A stretch of DNA of 64,000 nucleotides from an uncultured Methanobrevibacter sp. (lineage in GTDB: Archaea > Methanobacteriota > Methanobacteria > Methanobacteriales > Methanobacteriaceae). Position 1 is the first letter of the stretch. Each line of letters opens with the position of its first letter. The translations under genes were made by a program, and so were the position numbers. The notes beneath the pieces were generated by a model. It did no database searches. It worked only from the letters and a program-made list of their open reading frames with translations, and was not told where the DNA came from. The DNA lies in NCBI RefSeq assembly GCF_902769175.1, contig NZ_CACXNW010000001.1, forward strand, positions 62,001 to 126,000, in the 5' to 3' direction. Positions 8,396-19,426 of this stretch are shown piece after piece.

Positions 8396-11300
8396 ATCAA
8401 TACTAAAATAATTAATTCGATCTTAATTATTTTGATATTATTCTGTTTAATATCTTTAGTTGGGACCGCTTCGGCGGAAGATATTTCAAATAATCAAATA
8501 ATGAATTATGATGATACGATTGATATATCGACGGAAAGTTCTAATCTGCAAGAAGTTTCCAATTCTGCTTCAAATGATATATCAACTGAGATTTCGAACG
8601 CCGATGATTCTGCTGATGATTCATCTTTGGATGATGTCAATGGTAGTTCATCAAAAGATAAACTGGGTGCAAATAGGCTTTTTGCAAGCCATACTTTCAC
8701 CGGTACAACCTTCGATGATCTTCAAACATTTTTGAATTCTGGTGAGATTCAAGATGGAGATACAGTTTATCTAGGAAATAGTACTCTTACAAGCAATTGG
8801 CAACAATGGGATAATCCAGAAAAAGCTATAGAAGTTAATATTCCTAACTTGATTATTTCTGGTGGAACCTCAGACAATCCAAATGCTTTCTCTACTTTAA
8901 GTGCTTCTGCAGGTATTTTTAATATCGTAGCTCCAGGAGTTACTTTATCTAATTTAATTTTGTTAAATGGAAAAGTAGGTAACAGTAGAGTTTCCCCTAC
9001 TACAATTGACGCACAAGGTACAACCTTTGAGAATTGTATTTTTGAGGGTAATGGTGGTAAATCTGGTGCGGCTCTTTATGGAACCACACAAGCTTCAGGA
9101 ACCACTTTTACTAATTGTAATTTTACAAATAACAGAGGTGATTGGGGTGGAGACGGTGGTGGTGCCGTTTATTTAGAAAGTTCTGGCAACATATTTACTG
9201 ATTGTAATTTCAATGGTAATAATGCTGGAAATGCTATTGGTGCACTTCGTTCCGGTTCAAATACCTTAATTGAAAATTGTAATTTTACAGGTAACAGTGC
9301 TCAAAGTTCTGGTGCTGTATATTTAGATGGTGGAACATCAACTATCACTAATTGTAATTTCAACAACAACCAAGGTTCAAATGGTCCTGGAGGAGCTGTT
9401 TATTTCAATGGTGATGAGTTAAAAGTTTCTAATTCCATTTTTAATGGAAATCAAGGAAATTTCGCTGGTGCTATTTACAGTTCTGGAATTACTAATTTAG
9501 ACAATTGTAATTTCACTCAAAATACTGCTGGCACAGTTTTCAGTGGTGCCGATACTAAAATGACTGACTGTAATTTTGACAATAACCTTAGTCAGAATAC
9601 TGTTACTGTTGTTACCAACGGTGTTGCTACTGTGGATAATTGTAATTTCACCAATAATGAAGGTGCTGGAATTTACAGTGCTTCAAATACTGATATTAGC
9701 AACAGTAATTTCATAAATAACGGTGCTGGATTTTATAATAATGTTAATGTTTGTGCCGTTTACAGTGGTGGAACTACAAGAGCTGAAAATTCCAGATTTG
9801 AAAAGAACAATGCTTCAAACACTGGTCGTGGAGGTATTAACAGTGCAGGTGACATTACTGCAATTAACTGTAACTTTACAGAAAACCTTGGTGGAGCTAT
9901 TTACGGTGATGCAAATGCAGAAATTACTAACTGTATCATTGAAAACCATGAAGGTGGAAATTATGCAGTAAATATTTATGGCACTGCAACTGTTTCTAAC
10001 TCTAATTTCACTAATAACACCAAAACCGGATATTCTCATGGTGGTGCCCTATATGTTGGTGGTGATAATTCTCAAATAACCAATTCTAATTTTGAGGATA
10101 ACCATGCCGGAAGTAGTGGTGCTATTTATACTAGCGGTGCAAACACTAAAATACAAAACTGTAATTTCACTGACAATAGTGCTACAACTGACTATGGTGT
10201 AGGTGGAGCTGTTGAAGTTATTGGTCAAAACGCTCAGATCATAGATTCTACCTTTAAAGGAAACAAAGCACCTAATGGTGGAGCAATTATGGATAGTGCT
10301 TCTGGATTAACCATTACAGACTGTGATTTTGAAGATAATACTGCTAATTATGGTGGTGCTGTTAACGTCTATGCTGATGACGCTAAAATATCTGGCTCTA
10401 ATTTCACAAGTAATGATGCTTCCAGTCAAGGTGGAGCTATTTACATTGGTGCTGATTGTTACAATTGTGACATGACTGAATGTAATTTCACAGACAATAC
10501 TGCAACAATTGGTACTGCAATTTATTGTGGAGAAGGTGGTAATGGTAAGGTTACCGATTGTAATTTCGGTATAGAACCTGATTTATCTGTTGATAACGCT
10601 TATCCATCATTAATCTTAACTTTAGCACGTGACTATTCAAATGTTGTAGTAGGTGATATTGAAGGAGCATCTGGTGGATCTACAGTTCCTGTAGTAGGTG
10701 AACCAATTACCATAGAAGTGTTTGATACTAACGGTCAATTAGTTGACACATTTAGCGGTGTAACTGATGCAAATGGTCAAGTTGTCTATGATTATGGCGA
10801 TTTACCACGTGCAAATTACACATATAAGGCTCACTATTTGGATGATAAAACCAAAGAAGGCCCTATAACCATGGCTGAAGTTGAAGGTAATAATTTTTCA
10901 TCTATTCAAGCTGCAATTGATAGTGCAGAACCAGGTGGAGTTATTTTCCTTAAAGGAATCACTTACCTTAATGATATTCAAGGTAATATGGTAATTGACA
11001 AACCTATAACAATTATCGGTTCCGAAGGCACCGTTTTAGATGCTGAAGGATTATCTAGAATATTTGCAGTAAATGATAATGTTAATAATGTAAATCTTGA
11101 TAACATTACATTTATTAATGGTCGTGCTGATGAAGGTGGTGCTATTTATGGTGGTTACCATACCGAAAACCTAGTTATCACCAATTGTGATTTCATTAAC
11201 AACACTGCAAATATTGCTGGTGGTGCTATTAAACACCATTCCAACTGGACATTTGTTGACAGTGCATTCATCAATAACTCTGCAAATCCAAATAATGATC

Positions 11301-14300
11301 CAGCATATGTAAGTGATGAAATTTCATATGGTGGAGGAGCACTTTGGTGTTGTGATGGTATTACTAATTTAGTCAATACCGATTTCATCCACAATAATGC
11401 AACCTTTGGTGGTGCTATCAGAGGTGCAGTAAATGCAAGAGAATGTTTAGTAGAAAACAATACCGCTTTCAATGGTAATGGTGGTGGTATTGACATGACT
11501 ATTGATTCAGTTCTTTTTGATGATGTAACATTCATGACATCTGTAAGAGTGGAAAATTCCACTTTCATCAACAACAGTGCTCAAGGAAATTACCAACCTA
11601 GTGAAGAAGCTAAAGGTGGTAAAGCGCAAGGTGGTGCTATTCACATCTACAGAGTAGATGGTATGAATATTAACAATATTACATGTATTGACAACTCTGC
11701 TTACAGAGGAGGTGCTCTTGACCTCTATGTAATGAACTATACTACTATTGCTAACTCTACTATTTTAAACAACACAGCTACTTTAGGTGGTGGTGTTGCT
11801 GTAGTAGGTAACCACACTCGCTTTGACAACGTTACCATGACTGAAAATGATGCTGTCGTAAACGGTAGTCAAGACGGTCAAGGTGGTGGAATATGGGTTA
11901 TTGGAGAAGACTGTAGAATCTTAAACTCTACCATTGACCATAACATTGCAGAAGGTCAAGGTGGTGGAGCATGGATTAACGGATCCGATGTTCAACTAAA
12001 TAACACTGTTCTAGACTCAAATGTAGCTGAAGCAGAAATGCTAGCTATGGGTGGTGGATTGTTTGTAGAAGGTAATGGTTGTATCTTTAATAACAACACT
12101 ATCATAAACAACAATTGTACCAGTGATGCTGGAACCGGTGGTGGAATATGTGTCACTGGTGAAAATTGTATTTTTACAAACAACACAGTCGACTATAATT
12201 TTGCTACTTATGGTGGTGGTGTATCTGTTGATGGTGTAAATACTAATTTCACCTATAACAATATGTCATACAATAGAGCAGAAACCGGTGGTGGATTCTT
12301 TGTACAAGGTGAAAATTTATATGTTGATGATTTATATGCATTTAACAACACTGCTGAAAATGGTGGTGCTGCAGCTACTATGATGGCTGATCATATAATA
12401 TTTAAAAATTCCACTTTTGAGAACAACACTGTTGTCGGTAATATATCTAATGATAGAGGTGAAGGAGGAGCAATTCATATATCTGCTTCTTCAAATGTGC
12501 TAGTACAAGCAGATTTCATAAATAACACTGCTTGTAATGGTTCTGCTATTTATGTAGATAATTTCTGGGGTTTACCTTCAGATGTAAAAGTCATAAATAG
12601 TACTTTCTTTGAAAACCAAGCATGGTCTTACCTATTGAACATCACTCCGGAAAACAACACATATCTTGAGGAAAATCAAGAATTCAATATAAGTGTTAGC
12701 CACCAAGGTGGAGACAATATTATAAACGCAATCTACAACGATGAAGATTGTGAAACAATTTTAAACAATGTAACTTATCCATTCATGACATGGGATGGAC
12801 AATTAATTAACAAAACTACCCCAACTGAAGATATTCGACCTGTAATGGGTGCGGAAAACAGTGATTATGGTAATTTATTATACCAAGATGATTTCGAAAA
12901 TAATCAAATCATTAATGTTCTAGTTAAAGATAAAAATGGAAATGTAGTTGTCGACAAAAACGGAACAACCTTAAGTTTCGAAGGTTTAAAAACAGATATT
13001 TTCGGTGATATTTTCATTGTACAAGATGGAGAAATCATTAGATGCATACCTGTTGCTGGTTTAGAACCTGGAAGATACTATGTGGAAGCTACTCACCCTG
13101 AAGACAGATATTATAAACAAATTTATAATTTCACTGTTCTCAGAGTAGGCCCTACCGATTTAGAGATCAACAAAACTGTTAGCAACGCAAGCTGTGATGT
13201 TAACGATATTGTAGATTGGAATGTTACTACTGGAAACATTGGACCAATTGATGCTGAAAATGTTACTGTTAAGGATATCTTACCTGAAGGTCTTGATTTA
13301 CTTGATTTAACTTTCAAATTCATTGATTCAATTAACGGAAACTGGTGTAATGGTAAACTTAATATAAGTACTAATACTTTAACTTATGAAGTTTACAATG
13401 CAACTGCAGGTACTTGGACCCAAGCTGAAGCAAGCTATGATGGATCTGGCACTTGGACTATCGTTATTCCAGACATTGATGGAAATGACGATATCTTAAA
13501 ACCAGTTACAATAAAATTAAGCTTAAATAAAGCTTCAACCACTGCAGCTACTTTATTTGTCAGTGACTTATTAGAACAATCAAGTGTTGTAATGAACCTA
13601 GTTACTAAAGTAGCTACTGAAGGTGAATTCACTAACATTGCTAATGTAACTACTGACACTCCAGAAACCAATTACACTAACAACAATGCTAGTAACACTA
13701 CCAGTACTTCTATTGAACTTATTAATATTACAGTAGTTAAGTTCTGGGATGATGAAAACAATCAAGATGGTATCAGACCTGATAATGTAACTATTTACCT
13801 GTTAGCTAATGGTGTAAAAGTCAATGAAACAGTTTTAACTCTGGAAAAAGACTGGAGATACACTTTCGAAGATTTACCTGTTAAATCTAATGGTCAAGTG
13901 ATTAATTATACCATTGCTGAACTTAATATTACAGGTTATGATAGTGTAATTGAAAATCGTTCAGCTAATTATTGGGTTGTTACTAACAATCACACTCCTG
14001 AAGTGACTGAATTAAATGTTACTAAGGTTTGGGATGACAACAACAATCAAGATGGTTTAAGACCTGTTTCTGTAATTGTTGAATTATTCGCTGATGGTGT
14101 AAAAGTCAATGAAACCACTTTAAGTGCAGATAACAATTGGAAATTTACTTTCCCTAACTTACCTGTCAAGAAAGAAGGTAAAGTGATTGTATATACCATT
14201 AATGAACTCAGCATTGAAGCTTATGATGTCGTTGTTGCTAATGAGACTGCTTATGATTGGTATGTTACTAACAATCACACTCCTGAAGTAACTGAATTAA

Positions 14301-17300
14301 ACGTTACTAAGGTTTGGGATGACAATGATGACCAAGATGGCATCAGACCTGTTTCTGTAATTGTTGAATTGTATGCTGATGGTGTAAAAGTCAATGAAAC
14401 CACTTTAAGTGCAGATAATGATTGGAAATTCACTTTCCCTAACTTACCTGTCAATAAAGATGGTAAAGTGATTGTCTATACCATTGTTGAAGTTCCTGTA
14501 GAAGGATATACTGTGAATATCACAAATGCCACTGCTTATGATTGGACTGTTACAAATAATCATACTCATATTAACATACCTAATATGACTGTTCAGAAAA
14601 TCGCTAACGATAATCTTGTTTATGTTGGAAATACTACCAGTTTCACTATTGTTGTTACTAACAACGGTGAATGTAACTTATCCAATGTAATAGTCAATGA
14701 TACTGATTACAGTCAAGGTTTAGTATATGCTGATAAGTATGATAACAGTACTCGTGAATGGACTTATGATGGCAATAGTCATTGGACTTTAGTTGGTGAC
14801 CTTGAAGTTGGTCAATCTGCAGAATTCACTGTTTACTTCAATGTAACCTTAAACGGTACTTTAGTAAACAATGTTACTGCTACTTCCAATTTAACCAATG
14901 AAACTAACAGTTCTAACAATACCACTGCATACTTACCTAACATGACTGTACAAAAAATCACTATTGATCAAGTGGTTTATGTTGGTAACACTACCAGCTT
15001 TAAAGTTGTTGTTACTAACACTGGTGACTGCAGCTTATCTGATGTTGTTGTTACTGATGTTGATTACAGTGAAGGTTTAGTATATGCTGACAAGTATGAT
15101 AACAGTAGTCGTGAGTGGACTTATGATAATGGTAAATGGACTTTAGTTGGCGACCTTGCAGTTGGTGAATCTGCTGACTTTACAGTTTACTTCAATGTTA
15201 CCAAAAACGGTACTTTAGTAAACAATGTTACTGCAGTTTCCAATTTAACCAACGAAACCAATGGTACCAATAAAACTAGAGCTTACTTACCTAACATGAC
15301 TGTTCAAAAACTCATCTATGAAGATGTGGTTTATGTTGGTGAACAAGCAATATTTACCATATTTATTAAAAATACTGGTGACTGTGACTTGTCTAATTTG
15401 ACTGTTACTGAAACTTGGTTTAGTGATGGTTTAGTATTTGATGATTGGGTTTCTAATGGTGACTGTCATTGGAATTATGATGAGGCTACAAGAACCTGGA
15501 CTTTAGTTGATGATTTAACTGTAGGTCGCAGCGTTAGCTTTATTGTATACTTCAATGTAACTAAGAATGGTACCTTACATAACAATATAAGTGCCAAAAC
15601 CAATTTAACAAATGAAACCAATGCTACAAATGAAACCAAAGTTTACTTGCCAAACATGACTGTTCAAAAGGTAACTCTCGATGAGGAAGTTTATGTCGGA
15701 GACACTACTAGATTTACTATTGTAGTAGAAAACACAGGTGACTGTGAATTAGATAAAGTTTATGTTGTTGATACAGATTATGATCATTCAGCATTATCTT
15801 ATATCAAATACGAAAATGGTAGTCGTGACTGGAATTATGATGATAATGGCAATTGGACTTTAATAGGTACTCTTGCTGTAGGTGAAAAAGCTTACTTTAC
15901 AGTATGGTTTGAAGTATTGACTAATGGTACTTTTGTAAACAATGTTACCTCTGGTTCTAATTTAACCAACGAAACAAACAATACCAATAACACTACTGGT
16001 AAACCTATTTGTGATTTAGCTATAACTAAAATTGTTAACACTACTGATTGTTTAGTCGGTGATCTTGTAGAATGGAATATTACCGTTGTTAATCGCGGCC
16101 CAAGCACTGCTTTAGACGTTATTGTAAAAGATGTTTTACCTGAAGGTCTTCAATTAGTGGATGTTAGAGGTGGAGAATTCATTAATGAAACCCATGAATG
16201 GATTGTTGGTGAATTAGGCAAAGATGCTATCGCATCTATTGTTTTAGTAACCAAAGTTCTTATTAATGGAACCATTAAAAACCCTGCTTCTGTTAACACT
16301 ACTATAGAAGAATCTAACTACACAAATAATAACGCAAGCAATACAACTAACGCTAAATTACTCTGTGATTTAGTTATTACTAAAGTTGTCAATTGTACAA
16401 ACTGCTATGTTTCAGACGTTGTGGAATGGAACATTACAGTTGTCAATGTTGGTCCACATAACGCAACTAATGTCATTGTAAAAGATATCTTACCGAAAGG
16501 TATGGAATTAATTGATTATAGAGTTAGTGTTGGTAATTTTAATGAGGTTATTAGTGAGTGGTCTATTGGTACTTTAGACAAGGATACTCCTGTATCTCTT
16601 ATCTTAGTTACTAAAGTCCTTATTGATGGTACTTTTATTAATATTGCTACTGTTAATACAACTACTCCAGAGTCAAATTATACTAATAACAAAGCTAATA
16701 ACACTACAAGAGCTGATCCAATTTGTGATTTAGTCATAAGTAAGTCTGTTAATGCTACTAAAGTTATTAAAGGTGACTATGTCAGATGGACCCTTAAAGT
16801 TGTGAATAAAGGTCCAAGTACAGCATTAAATGTAAAAGTTAAAGATATTTTACCTAAAGGCCTTAAATTAACTAGTTACAAGGCATCTATTGGTAAGTAT
16901 CAAAACGGCGTATGGGCCATTGGTAAATTAGCCAAAGGTGCTAGCGCAACCATAACTTTCATTACAAAAACCACAAAAGCTGGAAAAATTACAAATATTG
17001 CATCTGTAAGTACTACAACCCATGAGTCTAATTATACTAATAATAAGGCTAATAATACTACAAATGTAATAGAAGAGCCAGCTTGTGACTTAGTGCTTTA
17101 CAAATCTTCTGATAAACCTAAATATAATTTGAATGATACAATGCATTGGAGTATAAAAGTCGTTAACAAAGGACCTAATGGTGCAATTGATGCTTACGTA
17201 AAAGATGTATTGCCACACGCAACCAAATTTGTAAGTTACACTTCATCTAAAGGATCTTTCGATGTGACTAAAGGTGTATGGACTATTGGCGATTTAGCAA

Positions 17301-17572
17301 AAGGCGAAGAAGCATATCTTGACATATGCTGCAAAGTCCTTTCTACTGGAAGCATTACTAATGAAGCGGTAGTTAACAATAAAGTTAAAGACCTTAACAC
17401 TTCAAATAATAGGGATAATGCTACCATAATTGTCGCTGAACCTCCGATGCCTAATCCACCTGAGCCTAACAAACCTAACCTTAGCTTGAAAACAGGTAAC
17501 CCATTCGTGGTTCTTTTACTTGCTTTCATTTCTATGTGCGGTTGCCTCGGGCTCAGATGCAGGAAAGAATAA
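8396..17572 (+). CDS. Giant membrane-anchored adhesin-like protein (beta-helix, Cna-B, DUF11 repeats)
   Basis: About 3058 residues. Order: signal peptide (NTKIINSILIILILFCLISL...ASA); beta-helix with many NCNFTNN-type coils (residues ~100-720); Ig-like linker (~730-820); second beta-helix (~830-1420); DUF11-like domain (~1583); three Cna-B repeats (WDDxxxQDGxRP, ~1780-2055); four NMTVQK-type repeats (~2060-2535); four DUF11 repeats starting CDLxI/YK (~2537-3010); Pro-rich linker and C-terminal membrane helix ending RCRKE. It should sit outside the cell, anchored at the C-terminus; a role in adhesion is inferred from the family. The start is an ATC at 8396 with GGAGG (8384-8388) 7 nt upstream, giving a perfect signal peptide. 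A GTG at 8270 would instead add 42 residues unlike a leader. The reading frame is intact throughout, and two terminators follow. Confidence 0.93.
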   Translation: MNTKIINSILIILILFCLISLVGTASAEDISNNQIMNYDDTIDISTESSNLQEVSNSASNDISTEISNADDSADDSSLDDVNGSSSKDKLGANRLFASHTFTGTTFDDLQTFLNSGEIQDGDTVYLGNSTLTSNWQQWDNPEKAIEVNIPNLIISGGTSDNPNAFSTLSASAGIFNIVAPGVTLSNLILLNGKVGNSRVSPTTIDAQGTTFENCIFEGNGGKSGAALYGTTQASGTTFTNCNFTNNRGDWGGDGGGAVYLESSGNIFTDCNFNGNNAGNAIGALRSGSNTLIENCNFTGNSAQSSGAVYLDGGTSTITNCNFNNNQGSNGPGGAVYFNGDELKVSNSIFNGNQGNFAGAIYSSGITNLDNCNFTQNTAGTVFSGADTKMTDCNFDNNLSQNTVTVVTNGVATVDNCNFTNNEGAGIYSASNTDISNSNFINNGAGFYNNVNVCAVYSGGTTRAENSRFEKNNASNTGRGGINSAGDITAINCNFTENLGGAIYGDANAEITNCIIENHEGGNYAVNIYGTATVSNSNFTNNTKTGYSHGGALYVGGDNSQITNSNFEDNHAGSSGAIYTSGANTKIQNCNFTDNSATTDYGVGGAVEVIGQNAQIIDSTFKGNKAPNGGAIMDSASGLTITDCDFEDNTANYGGAVNVYADDAKISGSNFTSNDASSQGGAIYIGADCYNCDMTECNFTDNTATIGTAIYCGEGGNGKVTDCNFGIEPDLSVDNAYPSLILTLARDYSNVVVGDIEGASGGSTVPVVGEPITIEVFDTNGQLVDTFSGVTDANGQVVYDYGDLPRANYTYKAHYLDDKTKEGPITMAEVEGNNFSSIQAAIDSAEPGGVIFLKGITYLNDIQGNMVIDKPITIIGSEGTVLDAEGLSRIFAVNDNVNNVNLDNITFINGRADEGGAIYGGYHTENLVITNCDFINNTANIAGGAIKHHSNWTFVDSAFINNSANPNNDPAYVSDEISYGGGALWCCDGITNLVNTDFIHNNATFGGAIRGAVNARECLVENNTAFNGNGGGIDMTIDSVLFDDVTFMTSVRVENSTFINNSAQGNYQPSEEAKGGKAQGGAIHIYRVDGMNINNITCIDNSAYRGGALDLYVMNYTTIANSTILNNTATLGGGVAVVGNHTRFDNVTMTENDAVVNGSQDGQGGGIWVIGEDCRILNSTIDHNIAEGQGGGAWINGSDVQLNNTVLDSNVAEAEMLAMGGGLFVEGNGCIFNNNTIINNNCTSDAGTGGGICVTGENCIFTNNTVDYNFATYGGGVSVDGVNTNFTYNNMSYNRAETGGGFFVQGENLYVDDLYAFNNTAENGGAAATMMADHIIFKNSTFENNTVVGNISNDRGEGGAIHISASSNVLVQADFINNTACNGSAIYVDNFWGLPSDVKVINSTFFENQAWSYLLNITPENNTYLEENQEFNISVSHQGGDNIINAIYNDEDCETILNNVTYPFMTWDGQLINKTTPTEDIRPVMGAENSDYGNLLYQDDFENNQIINVLVKDKNGNVVVDKNGTTLSFEGLKTDIFGDIFIVQDGEIIRCIPVAGLEPGRYYVEATHPEDRYYKQIYNFTVLRVGPTDLEINKTVSNASCDVNDIVDWNVTTGNIGPIDAENVTVKDILPEGLDLLDLTFKFIDSINGNWCNGKLNISTNTLTYEVYNATAGTWTQAEASYDGSGTWTIVIPDIDGNDDILKPVTIKLSLNKASTTAATLFVSDLLEQSSVVMNLVTKVATEGEFTNIANVTTDTPETNYTNNNASNTTSTSIELINITVVKFWDDENNQDGIRPDNVTIYLLANGVKVNETVLTLEKDWRYTFEDLPVKSNGQVINYTIAELNITGYDSVIENRSANYWVVTNNHTPEVTELNVTKVWDDNNNQDGLRPVSVIVELFADGVKVNETTLSADNNWKFTFPNLPVKKEGKVIVYTINELSIEAYDVVVANETAYDWYVTNNHTPEVTELNVTKVWDDNDDQDGIRPVSVIVELYADGVKVNETTLSADNDWKFTFPNLPVNKDGKVIVYTIVEVPVEGYTVNITNATAYDWTVTNNHTHINIPNMTVQKIANDNLVYVGNTTSFTIVVTNNGECNLSNVIVNDTDYSQGLVYADKYDNSTREWTYDGNSHWTLVGDLEVGQSAEFTVYFNVTLNGTLVNNVTATSNLTNETNSSNNTTAYLPNMTVQKITIDQVVYVGNTTSFKVVVTNTGDCSLSDVVVTDVDYSEGLVYADKYDNSSREWTYDNGKWTLVGDLAVGESADFTVYFNVTKNGTLVNNVTAVSNLTNETNGTNKTRAYLPNMTVQKLIYEDVVYVGEQAIFTIFIKNTGDCDLSNLTVTETWFSDGLVFDDWVSNGDCHWNYDEATRTWTLVDDLTVGRSVSFIVYFNVTKNGTLHNNISAKTNLTNETNATNETKVYLPNMTVQKVTLDEEVYVGDTTRFTIVVENTGDCELDKVYVVDTDYDHSALSYIKYENGSRDWNYDDNGNWTLIGTLAVGEKAYFTVWFEVLTNGTFVNNVTSGSNLTNETNNTNNTTGKPICDLAITKIVNTTDCLVGDLVEWNITVVNRGPSTALDVIVKDVLPEGLQLVDVRGGEFINETHEWIVGELGKDAIASIVLVTKVLINGTIKNPASVNTTIEESNYTNNNASNTTNAKLLCDLVITKVVNCTNCYVSDVVEWNITVVNVGPHNATNVIVKDILPKGMELIDYRVSVGNFNEVISEWSIGTLDKDTPVSLILVTKVLIDGTFINIATVNTTTPESNYTNNKANNTTRADPICDLVISKSVNATKVIKGDYVRWTLKVVNKGPSTALNVKVKDILPKGLKLTSYKASIGKYQNGVWAIGKLAKGASATITFITKTTKAGKITNIASVSTTTHESNYTNNKANNTTNVIEEPACDLVLYKSSDKPKYNLNDTMHWSIKVVNKGPNGAIDAYVKDVLPHATKFVSYTSSKGSFDVTKGVWTIGDLAKGEEAYLDICCKVLSTGSITNEAVVNNKVKDLNTSNNRDNATIIVAEPPMPNPPEPNKPNLSLKTGNPFVVLLLAFISMCGCLGLRCRKE

Positions 17573-17586
17573 TCAAAATAACAATA

Positions 17587-17611
17587 AATAACTAGAATTT
17601 TTCTAGTTATT
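17587..17611 (+). terminator. First terminator of the giant ALP
   Basis: AATAACTAGAA and TTCTAGTTATT form a perfect 11-bp stem with a 3-nt loop. Confidence 0.85.
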
Positions 17612-17629
17612 ACTTTGTTTTTGTTTTCG

Positions 17630-17660
17630 ATAACTAGATTTTTATCTAGTTATTTTTTAT
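17630..17660 (+). terminator. Second terminator of the giant ALP
   Basis: ATAACTAGAT and ATCTAGTTAT form a perfect 10-bp stem with a TTTT loop and a following T-tract. It is a near-copy of the preceding hairpin, so the terminator is duplicated. Confidence 0.85.
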
Positions 17661-17825
17661 TTTTTCTTATAAAACAATATCAAATCTGTATTAAAATTAC
17701 TGAGCGCTTTTTATTGAGGATGTCGTCGTTATTTAATAAGTTTTTATATATTAAAAATCCATTTAATTTGGTTTATTAAAGCTTGAATTTAATAAATTGA
17801 ATCTAAATAAGTTTTTATTAAATTT

Positions 17826-18150
17826 TTTAAAAAATTTTTATTCCTTTATTGGATCTTAAAGGTTTTTTAAAAAATTTTTATTTTCTTTATTTAGGGATTT
17901 TAAAGATTTTTTTAAATTTTTGTTTCCTTTATTGGTTCTTAAAGGTTTTTTAAAAAATTTTTATTTTCTTTATTTAGGGATTTTAAAGATTTTTTTAAAT
18001 TTTTGTTTCCTTTATTTAGGGATTTTAAAGATTTTTTTAAATTTTTGTTTCCTTTAATGAATTTTAAAGATTTTTTTAATTTTTTTCATTTAAGAGGTCT
18101 TAAAGATTTCAAAAACTTATTTCCTTATCTTATCAGATAGTAAAGATTTT
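17826..18150 (+). repeat. Degenerate AT-rich tandem repeat, ~44-46 bp units
   Basis: Units of the type TTTCTTTATTTAGGG + ATTTTAAAGATTTTTTTAAA alternate with TTGGTTCTTAAAGGTTTT, in six or seven imperfect copies. No coding function is visible. Confidence 0.75.
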
Positions 18151-18250
18151 TTTAAAAAATTTATATAATATAAATCATATAAATAAAAATATAATGTTAT
18201 TTTTTTGACAGTTTTTTTACTGTTCTTTAAAATAATGATGCGATTAATTG

Positions 18251-18366
18251 TTTAAATGATATTGAGGAGTGTCATTTAAATTTCTTTAGGAAAAATTCTA
18301 TTATTGGGATTATTGTTTAAAATTTTTTAATATGATTTTTTAGATGATATTGAGGAAATTATCTAA
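18251..18366 (+). promoter_or_regulatory. Two inverted repeats sharing GATATTGAGGA upstream of the coiled-coil gene
   Basis: TTTAAATGA...TCATTTAAA (18251-18280) and TTAGAT...ATCTAA (18340-18366) each enclose the same 11-mer GATATTGAGGA (18258-18268 and 18346-18356), 88 bp apart. They lie 85-200 bp before the ATG at 18451 and look like paired regulator or RNA-hairpin sites. Confidence 0.5.
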
Positions 18367-18450
18367 GATCATTCATATTGTGCTTATTGATTCAGTTTTA
18401 TCAATAAACTGTATTCTTATGGTTCATTCTTTAATTCAGATGGTGTTTTT

Positions 18451-19233
18451 ATGGATTTCGTAAAAGGTATTGTTAAAAAATATTTTAGGTCTTATAACAG
18501 GACATTAAAAGATGGTACTAAAAAGACCTATAAGACAGAACAGGTTCAGGTCACCGTATCTAAATCTGACAATATCTTTGAAGATAAGGAAGAAGTCCTG
18601 ATTTTACCATACTCTCAAGCTGAAGAATTAGAGAATATTGAAGAAATGCAATCTGCTTATGAGTTGTATAATGTCATGCTGGAAAATGACAAGAAAAAAT
18701 TGACTCAAGATTTGAGTGATGTTAAAGCTGAATTAAATGAAAGCTTGGCTAAAGCAGAAGAACTTTCTAAAAAATTGGAAGAAAGTGAAGTTGAATTGGA
18801 GGAATCCAAGAAAAGATTGCATATCATAAAAGAAGATTGTTCAAACTTAAAAGGTCAACTTGAAGAAAACAAAAATACCATTTCCAGTTTGAGAAAACAG
18901 CTTGATGATAAGAACTTCATCATCTCCGATTTGAACGATGATTTAAATTTATTAAACGATAAATTAAATTCACAGAATAATGATAACTTTGTAAATAATG
19001 ATAGCTTTGTTACAAATAATGATAGCAATAGTCAAGTTGGTGCTAATGATCAGTTCACACATACCTCATCTAACTATTCTTTTGATGATTATGTAAATTT
19101 ACAAAAAGAATACATCTCATTACTTAAGAAATATGAAAGATCTCAAGAAGATTTATACAATGAAAAAGTTAAGGTCATTCACTATAAGAATCTCTTGGAT
19201 AAATTCAAGAGTTTCATTTTAAGAATTCAATAA
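18451..19233 (+). CDS. Coiled-coil protein of unknown function
   Basis: I do not recognise a named family. Residues 1-60 form a compact mixed domain (GIVKKYFRSYNRTLKDGTKK, then TEQVQVTVSKSDN and EEVLILPYSQAEEL). Residues ~65-175 are a heptad-rich coiled coil (LSDVKAELNESLAKAEELSK and following), residues ~175-205 an Asn/Ser/Asp-rich linker, and ~210-260 a second helical segment. There is no signal peptide or membrane helix, so it is probably cytoplasmic or envelope-associated. It lies between two ALP loci, and two GATATTGAGGA-containing inverted repeats precede it. A structural or scaffold role would fit a coiled coil, but nothing here proves it. Confidence 0.75.
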   Translation: MDFVKGIVKKYFRSYNRTLKDGTKKTYKTEQVQVTVSKSDNIFEDKEEVLILPYSQAEELENIEEMQSAYELYNVMLENDKKKLTQDLSDVKAELNESLAKAEELSKKLEESEVELEESKKRLHIIKEDCSNLKGQLEENKNTISSLRKQLDDKNFIISDLNDDLNLLNDKLNSQNNDNFVNNDSFVTNNDSNSQVGANDQFTHTSSNYSFDDYVNLQKEYISLLKKYERSQEDLYNEKVKVIHYKNLLDKFKSFILRIQ

Positions 19234-19426
19234 ACTATTTTTTTCACCGATAATTATAGTGCTTTTTTTTTAATTAATTTTTTTTTTAAAAATAGTTTAT
19301 TTAAGAGTTTTATTTTAATGGGCTGATTATCTGTTTTTTATATTTATAATTATAAATCCTCTTTTTTCAGTTAATTTTTTTTAAAAATGGTTTTTAGCTT
19401 TTTAATAATAAAAAATAAAAAATTAA

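Noticed and set aside
13720-14570. Large direct repeats of about 280 bp as a mobile element
   Set aside because: They are three Cna-B protein repeats in one intact reading frame, with no inverted ends or target duplication.
15892-17529. Antisense reading frames inside the giant ALP
   Set aside because: They mirror the Asn/Thr-rich repeat codons of the sense gene and have no independent start signals.
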